Source: Oceaniferula marina (GTDB lineage: Bacteria > Verrucomicrobiota > Verrucomicrobiia > Verrucomicrobiales > Akkermansiaceae). Taken from it: a stretch of DNA of 64,000 nt. Location: assembly GCF_013391475.1 (NCBI RefSeq), contig NZ_JACBAZ010000008.1, positions 62,001 through 126,000 of the forward strand, written 5' to 3'. The position numbers and the translations under genes were made by a program. This document shows positions 1 through 8,906 of this stretch, one piece after another (positions within the stretch are counted from its first letter, which is position 1; each line of letters starts with the position of its first letter). Under the pieces are notes generated by a model, which was not told the DNA's origin, did no database searches, and saw only the letters and a list, made by a program, of their open reading frames with translations.

Positions 1-1
1 A

Positions 2-760
2 AAACCCATTTTTTATACTTCCGCAGACAGTGTCTTTCAAATCGCCTGCCACGAACAGAGCTTCGGCCTGGAAAACCTCTACCGACTCTGCATGCTTTGC
101 CGGGAAATCCTCATGCCCCTCAAGATTGGCCGTGTGATCGCCCGCCCATTCATCGGTAACAGTGCATCCAACTTCGAACGGACAGGCAACCGCCACGACT
201 ACGCCATTGAACCACCCGCCCCCACCTTATTAACAAAACTCACCGAAGCCGGTGGACAGGTCACCGGCATCGGTAAAATAGCCGACATCTTTGCCCACAC
301 CGGTATCAGCCGTGAAGTCCGAGCCTCCGGACATCCGGCCCTCTGGCAAGCCACTCTGGCCGCCATGGATGCCACAGCCATGGCGACCAACCATCAACTG
401 ATCATGACCAACTTTGTCGACTTTGATGCTGTCTATGGTCACCGCAGGGATGTCATGGGCTACGGTCGGGCACTCGAAACCTTCGACCGGGAACTTCCCA
501 AACTCTTGCGGCACTTGCAAGATGACGACCTACTCATCATCACCGCAGATCACGGCAATGATCCAAGCTGGAAAGGAACCGACCATACCCGTGAGAAGGT
601 CCCGATTCTGACCTATCAAAAAACACAAAGCCAGGGGAGCAACCTCGGTCACCGATCCACATTTGCAGACATCGCTCAAACCCTGGCCCGACACTTTGAC
701 CTCCCGCCTTTCGAATACGGCACAGCTCTATTTACACCAACAAGCGCCCGATCATCATGA
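2..760 (+). CDS. deoB: Phosphopentomutase, C-terminal part (cut by window edge)
   Basis: DeoB interconverts (deoxy)ribose-1-phosphate and (deoxy)ribose-5-phosphate in the cytoplasm, joining nucleoside breakdown to the pentose phosphate pathway. The reading frame is open from base 2, and its first residues ([15 protein letters not shown]) are internal DeoB sequence, so the true start lies upstream of the window. Alkaline-phosphatase-superfamily metal and catalytic motifs are visible: [22 protein letters not shown] and the following [10 protein letters not shown]. The stop codon overlaps the start of deoD (ATGA), so the two are translationally coupled. Product identity is secure; only the N-terminal part is unseen. 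Confidence 0.96.
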   Translation, partial: KPIFYTSADSVFQIACHEQSFGLENLYRLCMLCREILMPLKIGRVIARPFIGNSASNFERTGNRHDYAIEPPAPTLLTKLTEAGGQVTGIGKIADIFAHTGISREVRASGHPALWQATLAAMDATAMATNHQLIMTNFVDFDAVYGHRRDVMGYGRALETFDRELPKLLRHLQDDDLLIITADHGNDPSWKGTDHTREKVPILTYQKTQSQGSNLGHRSTFADIAQTLARHFDLPPFEYGTALFTPTSARSS

Positions 761-1482
761 CACCTCACATCAATGCCCAAGCCAACGATTTTGCCCCGAC
801 ATGCCTGCTGCCCGGAGACCCACTCCGAGCGGAATACATCGCCAAAACCTTTCTGGATTCTCCAAAACTAGTCAGCTCAGTCCGTAACATGCTCGCCTTC
901 ACCGGCAGCTACCAAGGCACCCCTGTCTCCGTCATGGGCAGCGGAATGGGAATCCCCTCGATCTCCATTTATGCCAAAGAGCTCATCACAGAATACGGAG
1001 TCAACAACCTGATCCGGGTCGGCAGTTGCGGAGCGGTCAATCGCTCGGTGGCGATCCGGGACATCCTGATCGCCGTGGGAGCATGCACCGACTCGAAAGT
1101 GAACCGCCAACGCTTCCAAGATCATGATTTTTCTGCCATCGCTGATTATAGTCTACTCAAAGCCGCAAACGATGCGGCGGGGCAACTGAATCTCCCGGTA
1201 CGCAATGGCAACCTATTTTCAGCGGACCTCTTCTACACGCCCAATTCAGGAATGTTCGATACCATGGAGTCCATGGGCGTGCTTGCCGTAGAAATGGAAG
1301 CCGCCGGGCTATATGGTGTGGCGGCCGAGTTTGGAGCAAAAGCCCTGGCCATCTGCACCGTTTCCGACCACATCCGTACTGGGGAGGCCACCACGGCAGA
1401 GGAACGGCAGTCCAGCTTCGAAGAAATGATGAAGCTCGCGCTTGAAACAAGCAAATCCATAGAAGCCGACACCTCGAAATAA
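757..1482 (+). CDS. deoD: Purine nucleoside phosphorylase, DeoD type
   Basis: This 241-residue protein has the length of hexameric bacterial DeoD. It cleaves purine (deoxy)nucleosides with phosphate, releasing the base and (deoxy)ribose-1-phosphate, which is the substrate of the upstream phosphopentomutase. Family motifs seen are [13 protein letters not shown] near the N-terminus, [28 protein letters not shown], and [10 protein letters not shown] with the conserved aspartate that contacts the base. The start codon overlaps the deoB stop by four bases and cdd follows seven bases after the stop, so deoB-deoD-cdd is read as one nucleoside-salvage operon. No DeoR- or CytR-like operator was recognised, since the operon's promoter is outside the window. 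Confidence 0.97.
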   Translation: MTPHINAQANDFAPTCLLPGDPLRAEYIAKTFLDSPKLVSSVRNMLAFTGSYQGTPVSVMGSGMGIPSISIYAKELITEYGVNNLIRVGSCGAVNRSVAIRDILIAVGACTDSKVNRQRFQDHDFSAIADYSLLKAANDAAGQLNLPVRNGNLFSADLFYTPNSGMFDTMESMGVLAVEMEAAGLYGVAAEFGAKALAICTVSDHIRTGEATTAEERQSSFEEMMKLALETSKSIEADTSK

Positions 1483-1489
1483 CAAGACC

Positions 1490-1909
1490 ATGACCGATGA
1501 TCAGCTTTTTGAATGCGCCAGGCAGGCCCGAGAACGAGCCTACGCCCCCTACTCCGGCTTCTTCGTTGGAGCCGCACTGCTCACCATGACCGGTGAGGTT
1601 TTCAGCGGATGCAATATTGAAAATGCCTCATACGGACTAAGCCAATGCGCGGAACGGGTAGCCTTAGGGAACGCAATCGCCCATGGATCGCGTCAGTTCC
1701 AAACTCTCGCACTTTGCCTGCAAGGCGATGGCAGCCCTTGCGGAGCATGCCGCCAAGCACTCAACGAATTCGCCCCGGAGCTCACGGTTCTGATTGGAGG
1801 CCCTAATGGGAATATCAGGCAACGGCTCTGCTTAAACGAGCTCCTCCCCAACGCCTTTGGCCCGCAAAACCTGAAAACATCATCACTCCCAGAACCTCGC
1901 AATCATTGA
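1490..1909 (+). CDS. cdd: Cytidine deaminase
   Basis: A 139-residue homotetrameric-type cytidine deaminase that converts cytidine and deoxycytidine to uridine and deoxyuridine. The zinc site is intact: Cys53 and the proton-shuttling Glu55 lie in the CAER motif, and Cys84 and Cys87 in PCGACR. The substrate-binding NIENASYG segment precedes it. It sits seven bases after deoD and is probably cotranscribed with deoB and deoD, completing a nucleoside salvage set. The ATG at 1490 gives the normal family length. No strong terminator follows; a short G-rich hairpin near 1924-1940 is too weak to call. Confidence 0.95.
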   Translation: MTDDQLFECARQARERAYAPYSGFFVGAALLTMTGEVFSGCNIENASYGLSQCAERVALGNAIAHGSRQFQTLALCLQGDGSPCGACRQALNEFAPELTVLIGGPNGNIRQRLCLNELLPNAFGPQNLKTSSLPEPRNH

Positions 1910-1987
1910 TTCGATCTAATTTGGGGGATTATTCCCTTTTACCCCGAGGAGATTTCGCCTATTTCCCCTGCAGCGAAACTTATCCCT

Positions 1988-2740
1988 ATGCGCGTCTTTT
2001 ACATTCTGTTCCGCAAGGAATTCAAAAATTACTTCCTTACCCCCTTTGGTTGGGTGGTTTTGGCTCTGGTGCTCTTCATGCAAGGACTCTCCATGTCCAG
2101 CGCCATGGAACAAATGAAGGATGCTCCCATGCTGGATAACTTCCTGCTGGTCAGCTTGAAAACCCCCAACTTCTGGTTCTATTTCCTCTTTATTTTCCCT
2201 CTCCTGACCATGCGTCTATTCGCAGACGAAGCAAAAACCGGAACCCTCGAAACACTCATGACGGCTCCGGTGACCACCACCCAGGTTGTTTTTTCAAAAT
2301 ACCTCGCTGCCTTTTGTTTCTACGCCCTGCTCTGGCTCCCGCTCTTACTGCATTTGAAAATCTTCGCTCTGGTCACAGGCCAACCGGCACCAGTGGAAAC
2401 CGGTCACATTCTGGGAACCTACAGCATCCTCCTACTAATGGGCGCCTTTTTCCTCGCGATTGGCTGCTTTGCCTCCACCCTGACCTCTAGTCAAATTGTT
2501 GCCGGCATCATCACAATTGCTTTTCTGGTGATTCTGTTTTTTCTCGGATTCATTCCCTATTACACTGGTGAAGGGTTCAAGGCCAACGTCCTCTTCCAAT
2601 ACGTATCCATCCAAGAACATCTGATCAATTTTGCCAAAGGACTCGTGGATACCCGACCGATCGTCTACTACCTGAGTATGGCCGGCTTGTTCTTATTCCT
2701 CACTCACATGACACTGGATTTCCGCCGCTGGAAAGTCTGA
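1988..2740 (+). CDS. ABC-2 type membrane permease, GldF-like
   Basis: A 250-residue membrane protein with about six hydrophobic segments. It opens with the ABC-2 pattern (short cytoplasmic start, then FKNYFLTPFGWVVLALVL) and has a conserved first-loop region (LLTMRLFADEAKTGTLETLM) typical of gliding-type and gene-transfer ABC-2 permeases. Its neighbours, a GldG-like protein 27 bases downstream and a DUF4340 protein, fit the widespread permease-GldG-DUF4340 cluster. The ATP-binding subunit that normally precedes the permease is absent: only 78 bases separate it from cdd. The transported substrate is unknown; outside Bacteroidota the gldF label does not imply gliding. The family call is confident, the function is not. 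Confidence 0.85.
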   Translation: MRVFYILFRKEFKNYFLTPFGWVVLALVLFMQGLSMSSAMEQMKDAPMLDNFLLVSLKTPNFWFYFLFIFPLLTMRLFADEAKTGTLETLMTAPVTTTQVVFSKYLAAFCFYALLWLPLLLHLKIFALVTGQPAPVETGHILGTYSILLLMGAFFLAIGCFASTLTSSQIVAGIITIAFLVILFFLGFIPYYTGEGFKANVLFQYVSIQEHLINFAKGLVDTRPIVYYLSMAGLFLFLTHMTLDFRRWKV

Positions 2741-2767
2741 TTCGTCCAACCCTTTTGCTCACCAGCC

Positions 2768-4360
2768 ATGCCTAAAGCCAACAAGGAGTCTTCATCCAGC
2801 TCATCAAAGAAGACCAAAACATCTCGCCCTACCCGCCCGATCCGGCGTGCCGGACAGTCACTCACCGTCATCATCCAACTGGTCCTGATCCTGATCGCCG
2901 TCGGAGCAGCCAACTATCTTAGCTGTGCCCGCCACAAGCGCATCGACCTGACCGAAAACGAGACCTTTACGCTGTCCGACCATACCGACAAGTTGATCAC
3001 CGGATCAGCGATCCAAAAACGAACCTCGCCCATCAGGGTCATCGCAGTGATCCGGCGTAGTTCGCCTCACTATTCGCGAATGTACAACCTGCTGGATGCC
3101 TACAAAGGAACCGCTGGTAAATCCATTGATCTCGAGTTTGTTGATCCGGCGCGCCAAACTGACCGCACCTTGGAAATCGCCAACACCTACAAGCAACCAT
3201 ACATCGATGATATGATCATCATCGACGGCCGTCCCCAAACAAAAACGACGCCGGAAACAACACCGGAAACAACAAATAGCAACGCGGGACCAAGCGACAA
3301 CTTTGCCGCCCATATCCGGACAATTAAAGTCAAGGACCTCTATATCGAGGAAGTCGACCAGTTCAAGCAACGCTATATTGCAGCGTGGCAAGACGAAGAC
3401 ATCGTCTCCTCAGCGATCCTCGGCGCCATCGAAGGCAACCCACGCCGGATGTATTTTGCCACGGATAAAAGCAATCTGGAAGCCACAGATGGAGCTCCAG
3501 CCTGGCAAATTCTCGCAAACATGCTCTGGCAACAAAACATCCTGCTCACGCCACTGCGACTCGCTGACATCCAGCGGATCCCGGACGACGCAGAAGGTTT
3601 CGCCCTCATTGCCCCCCAGTATGACCTCGATGAGCGGGAACTCGAAATCCTGAATGAATACTGGGACCGCCCCCAATCGTCACTGCTCGTGACGCTGGAT
3701 CCGAACATTAAACTCAACAACCTGAGAATCTTCCTTCGAAACTACGGAATTACACCGAGAAATGACCGGATCATTCAGGTGAAGAACAAACAAACGCTGT
3801 CCAATGTCAGGGCGATCTTCACCCGCGGTCCGAAAATCAACATCGACCTCGGGGGTAAATCTACCGTCTTCGACGGCTCGACCTGCAGCTTGGAAGTCAG
3901 AGAGAACGATGATCAACTGACCAACCGGCGGATCACCCCCATTTCACTGATCCAAGCAACCGAAGGCTGGTGGGGAGAAACGCGATACACCGAAGAATCT
4001 CCACAATTCAATAAAGAGGAAGACAACGAAGCCCCACTCTACCTCTCCGCAGCTGTAATCCGCGGTCAGGCAACGTCCGACGCCACGATCAATCTGGTTT
4101 CCAAAATGGTGGTCATCGCCAATACCGACTTTCTGGCGAAAAAGAACACCCGCCCCGAACAAGCTGACTTTGTCAAATCGAGCACCAACTGGCTGATCGG
4201 GCGGGAAGAACTCATCGGCATCGGACCTCGCAAACTCTACCGTCACAAAATCACCCTGCTGAACTCCCATAACACCTTTATTAACAGGCTTCTCCTGATT
4301 TTCCTTCCAGCACTCGCCATCCTCATCTCGCTCGTTGTCTGGAACATGCGGCGGGCCTAA
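2768..4360 (+). CDS. GldG-family ABC transporter auxiliary protein
   Basis: This 530-residue protein has a Ser/Lys-rich cytoplasmic start, a transmembrane helix at about residues 33-52, a long extracytoplasmic region, and a second helix at about 505-526 just before a short basic tail. After the first helix comes RIDLTENETFTLSDHT, the signature opening of GldG/ABC_transp_aux proteins. The early extracytoplasmic part (IRVIAVIRRSSPHY, then LEFVDPARQ) also fits. A Thr/Pro/Glu-rich stretch at about residues 159-178 looks like a flexible linker. It lies between the ABC-2 permease and the DUF4340 gene, with gaps of 27 and 29 bases, so one membrane complex is likely. Known members work with ABC-2 exporters; no substrate can be inferred here. 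Confidence 0.85.
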   Translation: MPKANKESSSSSSKKTKTSRPTRPIRRAGQSLTVIIQLVLILIAVGAANYLSCARHKRIDLTENETFTLSDHTDKLITGSAIQKRTSPIRVIAVIRRSSPHYSRMYNLLDAYKGTAGKSIDLEFVDPARQTDRTLEIANTYKQPYIDDMIIIDGRPQTKTTPETTPETTNSNAGPSDNFAAHIRTIKVKDLYIEEVDQFKQRYIAAWQDEDIVSSAILGAIEGNPRRMYFATDKSNLEATDGAPAWQILANMLWQQNILLTPLRLADIQRIPDDAEGFALIAPQYDLDERELEILNEYWDRPQSSLLVTLDPNIKLNNLRIFLRNYGITPRNDRIIQVKNKQTLSNVRAIFTRGPKINIDLGGKSTVFDGSTCSLEVRENDDQLTNRRITPISLIQATEGWWGETRYTEESPQFNKEEDNEAPLYLSAAVIRGQATSDATINLVSKMVVIANTDFLAKKNTRPEQADFVKSSTNWLIGREELIGIGPRKLYRHKITLLNSHNTFINRLLLIFLPALAILISLVVWNMRRA

Positions 4361-4389
4361 TCCCCCCCCACCGGCTAGATCTCTGACCT

Positions 4390-6318
4390 ATGCGTTACCT
4401 TTCCACCATCTTGCTTGCCTTGCTCTCCGTCACGCTGCTGACGCTGGCACTCGTGCATACTGACGGCAAGTACCGAGACGCCATCTTTGGAACTCCAGCA
4501 GCTGAACCCGGAAAAAAACTCTTCGATGTCGAATCCCTGAATCAGGTTCGCCGCATCACACTCACCGACAGCGAGGGCAAAAAAGCGACATTTCAAAGCG
4601 AAGGCAATATCTGGATCGCCCAGGAACCCTGGAACGACCGCGCTGACATGCTCTTCATCCGCACGCTCTTCCAATTCACTGCCAGCCTCGAAGTCCAGGA
4701 AGTCATCCCCCGCAAGGACCTTGAACTCCGCGACTTCGGCTTACGCAAAGGAAACACCCGGGTCAGCATGTATGACGCCAAGGGAGAAAACATTTGTGAC
4801 TACCGCATCGGCCGCCAAGCAGCTTGGAAAGTTCCAGTTGAAGATGGTAAAAGCACCATGGGAACCTCCTTCATCCGCCTCGCCGACAAGGATCTCAAGC
4901 ACAATATCTACCTGTGCTCATCACCGGTGAATAACATTCAAAACCTGTTTAACAACCAATTCGAACGCTTCCGGGACCACCACCCGTTTTATTTCAGCCA
5001 CCAGTTTCTCGATAAGACCCGCATTCAAAATGATGAAGGAGAAGTCGTAATCTCGCGCGAAACCTTGCGCTCACCATGGAGGATCACCAAGCCTCTGGAC
5101 CTTCGTGTAGATCCCACTGCCCTCGCCGACCTTTTCACCAACCTCGCGCGACTCAGGGCCGTCAAGGTAGAGGACAGAGCCAACGTCACCTTACCCACGG
5201 CCGAACAAAGTGACGCCCACTCCCGCGAAATTGCCATCCACTCAGACGGAATGGACGAGGACTTCGTCCTGCGCGTCTATCTCCCGGAAAAAGAAGGGGA
5301 AACGGTCGCTCTGGCGACAGTAAGTAATCGGCCCGACACCGTCTTTCATTTACCGATGACTTCAAATGACCCGGGAATCATCTCCCTGAGCCAATTCCAA
5401 ACGGGGGTCAATGACCTGAGGTCAAAAACCATGACCCACCTGAACGGCCCTCAACTCGAAAAAATCATCATCAAACCGCAGGGAAGTTTACCCACCCTGC
5501 TGGCCCGTACCACCAAAACCACCTGGCAGGTTCTCCGCAAAAATGGATACGAAGCGGCCAACCAAAATGCTGTGATCTCGCTTATGACCGCAGTCACCCG
5601 GGATAAAATCGAAAAATTTGTAACCGATGCTGCCAGCGACCTCAGCCCCTACGGCTTGGACTACCCATTCCTTCAACTGGCATTCATCAGCTTTGGTGGA
5701 GAATCACTGGCTCTCGCATTCGGCCGCGAACCCAATGGAGAAAACATCTACGCCCACCTGATCGGCAAACCCAACATCTGGCAAATCAGCCCGGAAACAC
5801 TCGGCAAAATTGCCGTCCACCCATGGCAATGGAAAACATCCCACGTCTGGCATATCCCCAAAGTGGATATCGAACAGATTACCATCCATCAAAATGACAG
5901 CCAACCCGTCAACTTGAAATACGCGTTCTTCTCAGAGCAATGGTCTGCAACACGAGGCAAGACCGGAGAAGAAACGGATGTCACCGCCGAACTCAACCCA
6001 CACCGGGCAAACAACCTGCTCAACAGCCTGGAATCCATGGAAGCACAACGCTGGATCGGCCCCATGCATCCGCAAGCACTAAAAGCACTGCAAACGCCGG
6101 ATATAAGCATCAGTATCAAAATCAAACGCGTCGATGACGAAGGAAACGACCTCCCTCCGATCACGAAAACACTTCGAATCGCAAACACCCCGGGAAATAT
6201 CATTACCTTCGCCAAGGTTGACACCAACCCCAAGAGCCCCGATGCTTCCGACGAAGATAGCTACTTCTTACTCAACCCTGACACCGCGGCAAAACTCAAG
6301 GTCAACCTCTTCGAGTAA
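4390..6318 (+). CDS. DUF4340 domain-containing protein
   Basis: A 642-residue protein with an N-terminal signal anchor (LSTILLALLSVTLLTLALV) followed by a long extracytoplasmic region. It contains DUF4340-type repeats: segments such as VRRITLTDSEGKKATFQSEG...WIAQEPWNDRAD near residue 55, a second SPWRITKPLDLRVDPTALAD near 225, and a third TWQVLRKNGYEAANQNAVIS near 375. Each has the pattern of a tryptophan-containing strand followed by a polar loop and an (A/V)-x-x-L helix. DUF4340 proteins commonly follow GldG in ABC-2 export clusters, as here. The biochemical role is unknown; a scaffold or substrate-handling part of the complex is inference. Confidence 0.82.
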   Translation: MRYLSTILLALLSVTLLTLALVHTDGKYRDAIFGTPAAEPGKKLFDVESLNQVRRITLTDSEGKKATFQSEGNIWIAQEPWNDRADMLFIRTLFQFTASLEVQEVIPRKDLELRDFGLRKGNTRVSMYDAKGENICDYRIGRQAAWKVPVEDGKSTMGTSFIRLADKDLKHNIYLCSSPVNNIQNLFNNQFERFRDHHPFYFSHQFLDKTRIQNDEGEVVISRETLRSPWRITKPLDLRVDPTALADLFTNLARLRAVKVEDRANVTLPTAEQSDAHSREIAIHSDGMDEDFVLRVYLPEKEGETVALATVSNRPDTVFHLPMTSNDPGIISLSQFQTGVNDLRSKTMTHLNGPQLEKIIIKPQGSLPTLLARTTKTTWQVLRKNGYEAANQNAVISLMTAVTRDKIEKFVTDAASDLSPYGLDYPFLQLAFISFGGESLALAFGREPNGENIYAHLIGKPNIWQISPETLGKIAVHPWQWKTSHVWHIPKVDIEQITIHQNDSQPVNLKYAFFSEQWSATRGKTGEETDVTAELNPHRANNLLNSLESMEAQRWIGPMHPQALKALQTPDISISIKIKRVDDEGNDLPPITKTLRIANTPGNIITFAKVDTNPKSPDASDEDSYFLLNPDTAAKLKVNLFE

Positions 6319-6366
6319 TCCAAGTCAGCCCAACTTGAGGCTCACCTGCGCATCTTCCCTACAGCC

Positions 6367-7590
6367 ATGGCTTTTTCCCCCGATACATTACGTGCCGATT
6401 TCCCCATTCTGAATCAGGAAATCAATGGAGCACCACTCGTCTACCTCGACAACGCGGCAACCACCCAGACGCCTCTGGCCGTAGTCGAAGCCTCAGCTCG
6501 CTACTACGCATCCATCAATGCCAATATTCACCGTGCTGCCCACAAGCTGGCCCGCGAAGCAACCATCGCCCACGAAGCGGCCCGCCGTACGGTTTCCACT
6601 CACCTGAACGCAGCCCACGACCACGAGATCATTTTCACCTCGGGGACCACAGACGCCATCAACCTGGTCTCCAATACGCTGGCGCTCTCCGGCCGCATCG
6701 GCAATCAAGATAGCATCATCATCTCTGGCCTGGAACACCACTCCAACATTGTCCCATGGCAAATGCTCTGCGAACGAACCGGAGCCCAACTCAAAGTCAT
6801 TCCGGTGCTCGACGACGGAACCCTCGACCTCGAAGCCTATCAGCAACTTCTGGACGACTCGGTCAAACTGCTGGCGGTCAACCACGTCTCCAATGCTCTG
6901 GGAACCATCAACCCGGTTCAATCCATGATCCGTCAGGCGAAACAGGTCGGAGCTCTGGTTTTGATCGACGGCGCCCAATCCGCCCCTCATCTGAATATTG
7001 ACGTCCAGGATCTCGACTGCGACTTCTACGCTTTTTCGGGCCACAAGATCTACGGGCCCACGGGCATCGGTATCCTTTACGGCAAAGAGAACATTCTCAA
7101 CGAGCTCCCACCATGGCGAGGAGGCGGAGAAATGATCAAGGAGGTCACCTTCGAACACACCACTTACAACGACCTCCCATTCAAATACGAAGCCGGCACT
7201 CCGGACATCGAAGGTGCCATCGCCCTGGCGGCGGCCATCGATTACATGAACAAGCTGGGGATGGATCATATTGCCGCGCATGAACGATCTCTCCAGGAGC
7301 TGGCAACTGCCGCTCTTCAGGAACTACCCGGGATGCAATTCTACGGAACGGCGGCAAACAAAGCCGCTGTTATATCCTTCGGGATCGAGGGGATCCACCC
7401 CTATGATCTGGGAGCCTTGATTGATCAAATGGGTGTGGCTGTCCGCACCGGCCACCACTGCACCCAGCCACTGATGGCCCGCTTCGGTATCCCAGGCACC
7501 GTCAGGGCATCCTTCGCCGCGTATAATACGGAAGAGGAAGTGACACGACTCGTGCAGGCTGTCAAAAAGGCCTCCATGATGCTCTCATAG
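6367..7590 (+). CDS. sufS: Cysteine desulfurase, SufS type
   Basis: A 407-residue fold-type I PLP enzyme that mobilises sulfur from cysteine for Fe-S cluster assembly. The PLP lysine is Lys227 in the motif FSGHKIYGPTGIG, preceded by the cofactor-binding aspartate motif VLIDGAQSAPH. The persulfide-forming cysteine is Cys365 in RTGHHCTQPL, the group II (SufS/CsdA) arrangement. The N-terminus (LRADFPILNQEINGAPLVYLDNAATTQTP) is typical. No sufB, C, D, E or U gene is adjacent, so it is either detached from the main Suf operon or a CsdA-like paralogue. A bidirectional terminator lies about 170 bases downstream. Confidence 0.93.
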   Translation: MAFSPDTLRADFPILNQEINGAPLVYLDNAATTQTPLAVVEASARYYASINANIHRAAHKLAREATIAHEAARRTVSTHLNAAHDHEIIFTSGTTDAINLVSNTLALSGRIGNQDSIIISGLEHHSNIVPWQMLCERTGAQLKVIPVLDDGTLDLEAYQQLLDDSVKLLAVNHVSNALGTINPVQSMIRQAKQVGALVLIDGAQSAPHLNIDVQDLDCDFYAFSGHKIYGPTGIGILYGKENILNELPPWRGGGEMIKEVTFEHTTYNDLPFKYEAGTPDIEGAIALAAAIDYMNKLGMDHIAAHERSLQELATAALQELPGMQFYGTAANKAAVISFGIEGIHPYDLGALIDQMGVAVRTGHHCTQPLMARFGIPGTVRASFAAYNTEEEVTRLVQAVKKASMMLS

Positions 7591-7641
7591 AGGCGAGGAG
7601 ACAAGGCAGCTGGCCAACTTGACAAGGCCATGGAGCTCTAA

Positions 7642-7706
7642 TACCAAGTAGAAAAAACAGACGGGACGATAGCCGAGATGAATGAGTTCTTTGGTAAGGC
7701 GCGACG
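7642..7706 (+). mobile_element. Truncated MITE-like element, family 1
   Basis: About 65 bases match the left end of the complete family-1 copies at 21875-22075 and 55504-55703. The match covers the TACCAAGTAG terminus, the CAGACGGGACGATAGCCGAG segment, and TGAATGAGTTCTTTGGTAAG, ending at GGCGCGACG. The rest of the element is missing, so it was truncated by deletion. The terminus is preceded by TAA, matching the target preference of the complete copies. It has no coding capacity. Confidence 0.75.
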
Positions 7707-7758
7707 GCCACGCTTTTGCAGACCCAACGAAGTCAGCCCCCCACCATACGCGATCATC

Positions 7759-7791
7759 AAAAAAGGGCCACCCCATCGGGTGACCCTTTTT
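7759..7791. terminator. Bidirectional rho-independent terminator
   Basis: An A-run, then AGGG-C-CACCC, a short loop, GGGTG-A-CCCT and a T-run form a hairpin with one central mismatch. A/T tracts on both sides let it act in either direction. It lies between the converging sufS gene and the end of the minus-strand ExbBD/TPR operon. Confidence 0.75.
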
Positions 7792-7819
7792 CATTAATCT
7801 TTAATCATGCCCCAGTTTA

Positions 7820-7925
7820 TACCATTCTCTCGGTTATTTTATCGGAATGGACAAATCGTTGTCACACCTTGAACTCAAAGCCAAACAAACACCGCCATTC
7901 CGACAAACGAACCACTCAAATGGTA
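7820..7925. mobile_element. Short MITE-like element, family 2, with TTA duplication
   Basis: A 106-base element runs from TACCATTCTC to TCAAATGGTA and is flanked on both sides by a direct TTA (7817-7819 and 7926-7928). Its left 31 bases align with the right end of the 205-base element at 41298-41502, read in reverse complement, and its last ten bases match that element's other end. The interior is shorter and diverged, as in a deletion derivative. The right TTA is exactly the complement of the TAA stop codon of the adjacent minus-strand gene. No coding capacity. Confidence 0.75.
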
Positions 7926-8870
7926 TTAGCTGCCTGCTGGCTTGGACTCATACTGGAGGAATTTCTTATACTCAGGAGTCAGAGGCTTCATGGCATCGAA
8001 TCCGGCTTGCTCATAAAGTTTCACGAGAGCGTTGGCTTCGAGCAATCGCTGATAACCTCCTTTTGACTTATTCTCGTCTTCGGTTTGCCACAAATCCATG
8101 GCCAACTTCACTTCTGGATCCGTTGCATAAATGCGCAAGGTATTGTTGGCGGCTTCAATCACCAACTCCATGGAAGCAGTGAAATCAGCACTCAACACAC
8201 GGTTGTAGGTATTCAGGGCCTCGGACATCCGCTTCGGATCCTTTTTCGCCAACTGCTCAAGTGCCAAGCCATGACAATAGGAAATTTGAGCCCGTTGCGA
8301 ACCGGAAACCTTACGCTTACTCCAAGCTTGGGCAAGGCGATCAAGGCGTTCCCAGCTCTTCAGTCGCACAGCCTCCCAAAAAGCATTCACTTCGAGTTGC
8401 TGAATTTGGTTTTCCCGGACCAAGGCCTTACTCATGAACTGACCTTGCTCATTATTCAACTCGTCGAGCTTGAACTGGCGGCGGCTACACTCCAATGAAT
8501 AGAAACCAGCCAATGTTGCAAAGTTTCCGGGAGCTGTGTCAATCGCCCGGAAGGCTTTGGCGCAGGCCTGGAATTTGACTTTGGCTTCGGCGTATTTACG
8601 GGCTTGATAAAGCTCCATGGCTTCTTTGAAGATCGGCGGAGTGTAGAAATACACGCCATCGAGCTTGTTCATTCTGACATCAACACGGTTGAGGTCACGC
8701 TCATTCATCTTATAGCGAAACGTTTCGTTTTTATACAGTAAGATGATCACGTCATCGTGGGAGCCGTTGGCATGCATCAACCGGGCTTTCGCATTCGCAT
8801 CCGCTGCCGGTGCCATTGGGGCAATGGCAAAGAGCAGAGCTGAGGTAATCACAGTGCAAATTTTCATCAT
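7926..8870 (-). CDS. Secreted helical-repeat protein at end of ExbBD operon
   Basis: A 314-residue protein with a signal peptide (KICTVITSALLFAIAPMAPAADA) and a largely helical body. The segments EAMELYQARKYAEAKVKFQACAKAF and ISYCHGLALEQLAKKDPKRMSEALNTYNRVL resemble tetratricopeptide units. It is the last gene of a minus-strand run beginning with exbB, 36 bases after the large TPR protein, and is probably cotranscribed. I do not recognise a named family. A periplasmic partner of the ExbB/ExbD motor is the simplest inference. Its stop codon coincides with the target-site duplication of a MITE-like element, so nothing downstream of the stop is original flank. Confidence 0.75.
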   Translation of the reverse strand: MMKICTVITSALLFAIAPMAPAADANAKARLMHANGSHDDVIILLYKNETFRYKMNERDLNRVDVRMNKLDGVYFYTPPIFKEAMELYQARKYAEAKVKFQACAKAFRAIDTAPGNFATLAGFYSLECSRRQFKLDELNNEQGQFMSKALVRENQIQQLEVNAFWEAVRLKSWERLDRLAQAWSKRKVSGSQRAQISYCHGLALEQLAKKDPKRMSEALNTYNRVLSADFTASMELVIEAANNTLRIYATDPEVKLAMDLWQTEDENKSKGGYQRLLEANALVKLYEQAGFDAMKPLTPEYKKFLQYESKPAGS

Positions 8871-8906
8871 TTTAATAAGTGGTTGGATGTTTCGGTTCTT
8901 TCAATA

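Larger units (their letters stand above)
7591..7925. other. Gene-free stretch with two MITE-like elements and a terminator
   Basis: This 335-base gap between the converging sufS and the minus-strand secreted-protein gene contains a truncated nested-palindrome element (7642-7706), a bidirectional terminator (7759-7791) and a complete short element of a second family (7820-7925). No credible coding sequence was seen. Confidence 0.7.

Noticed and set aside
1924-1940. GGGGA-TTA-TTCCC hairpin with TTTT after cdd
   Set aside because: The stem is five base pairs with one G-T pair, too weak to call a terminator.
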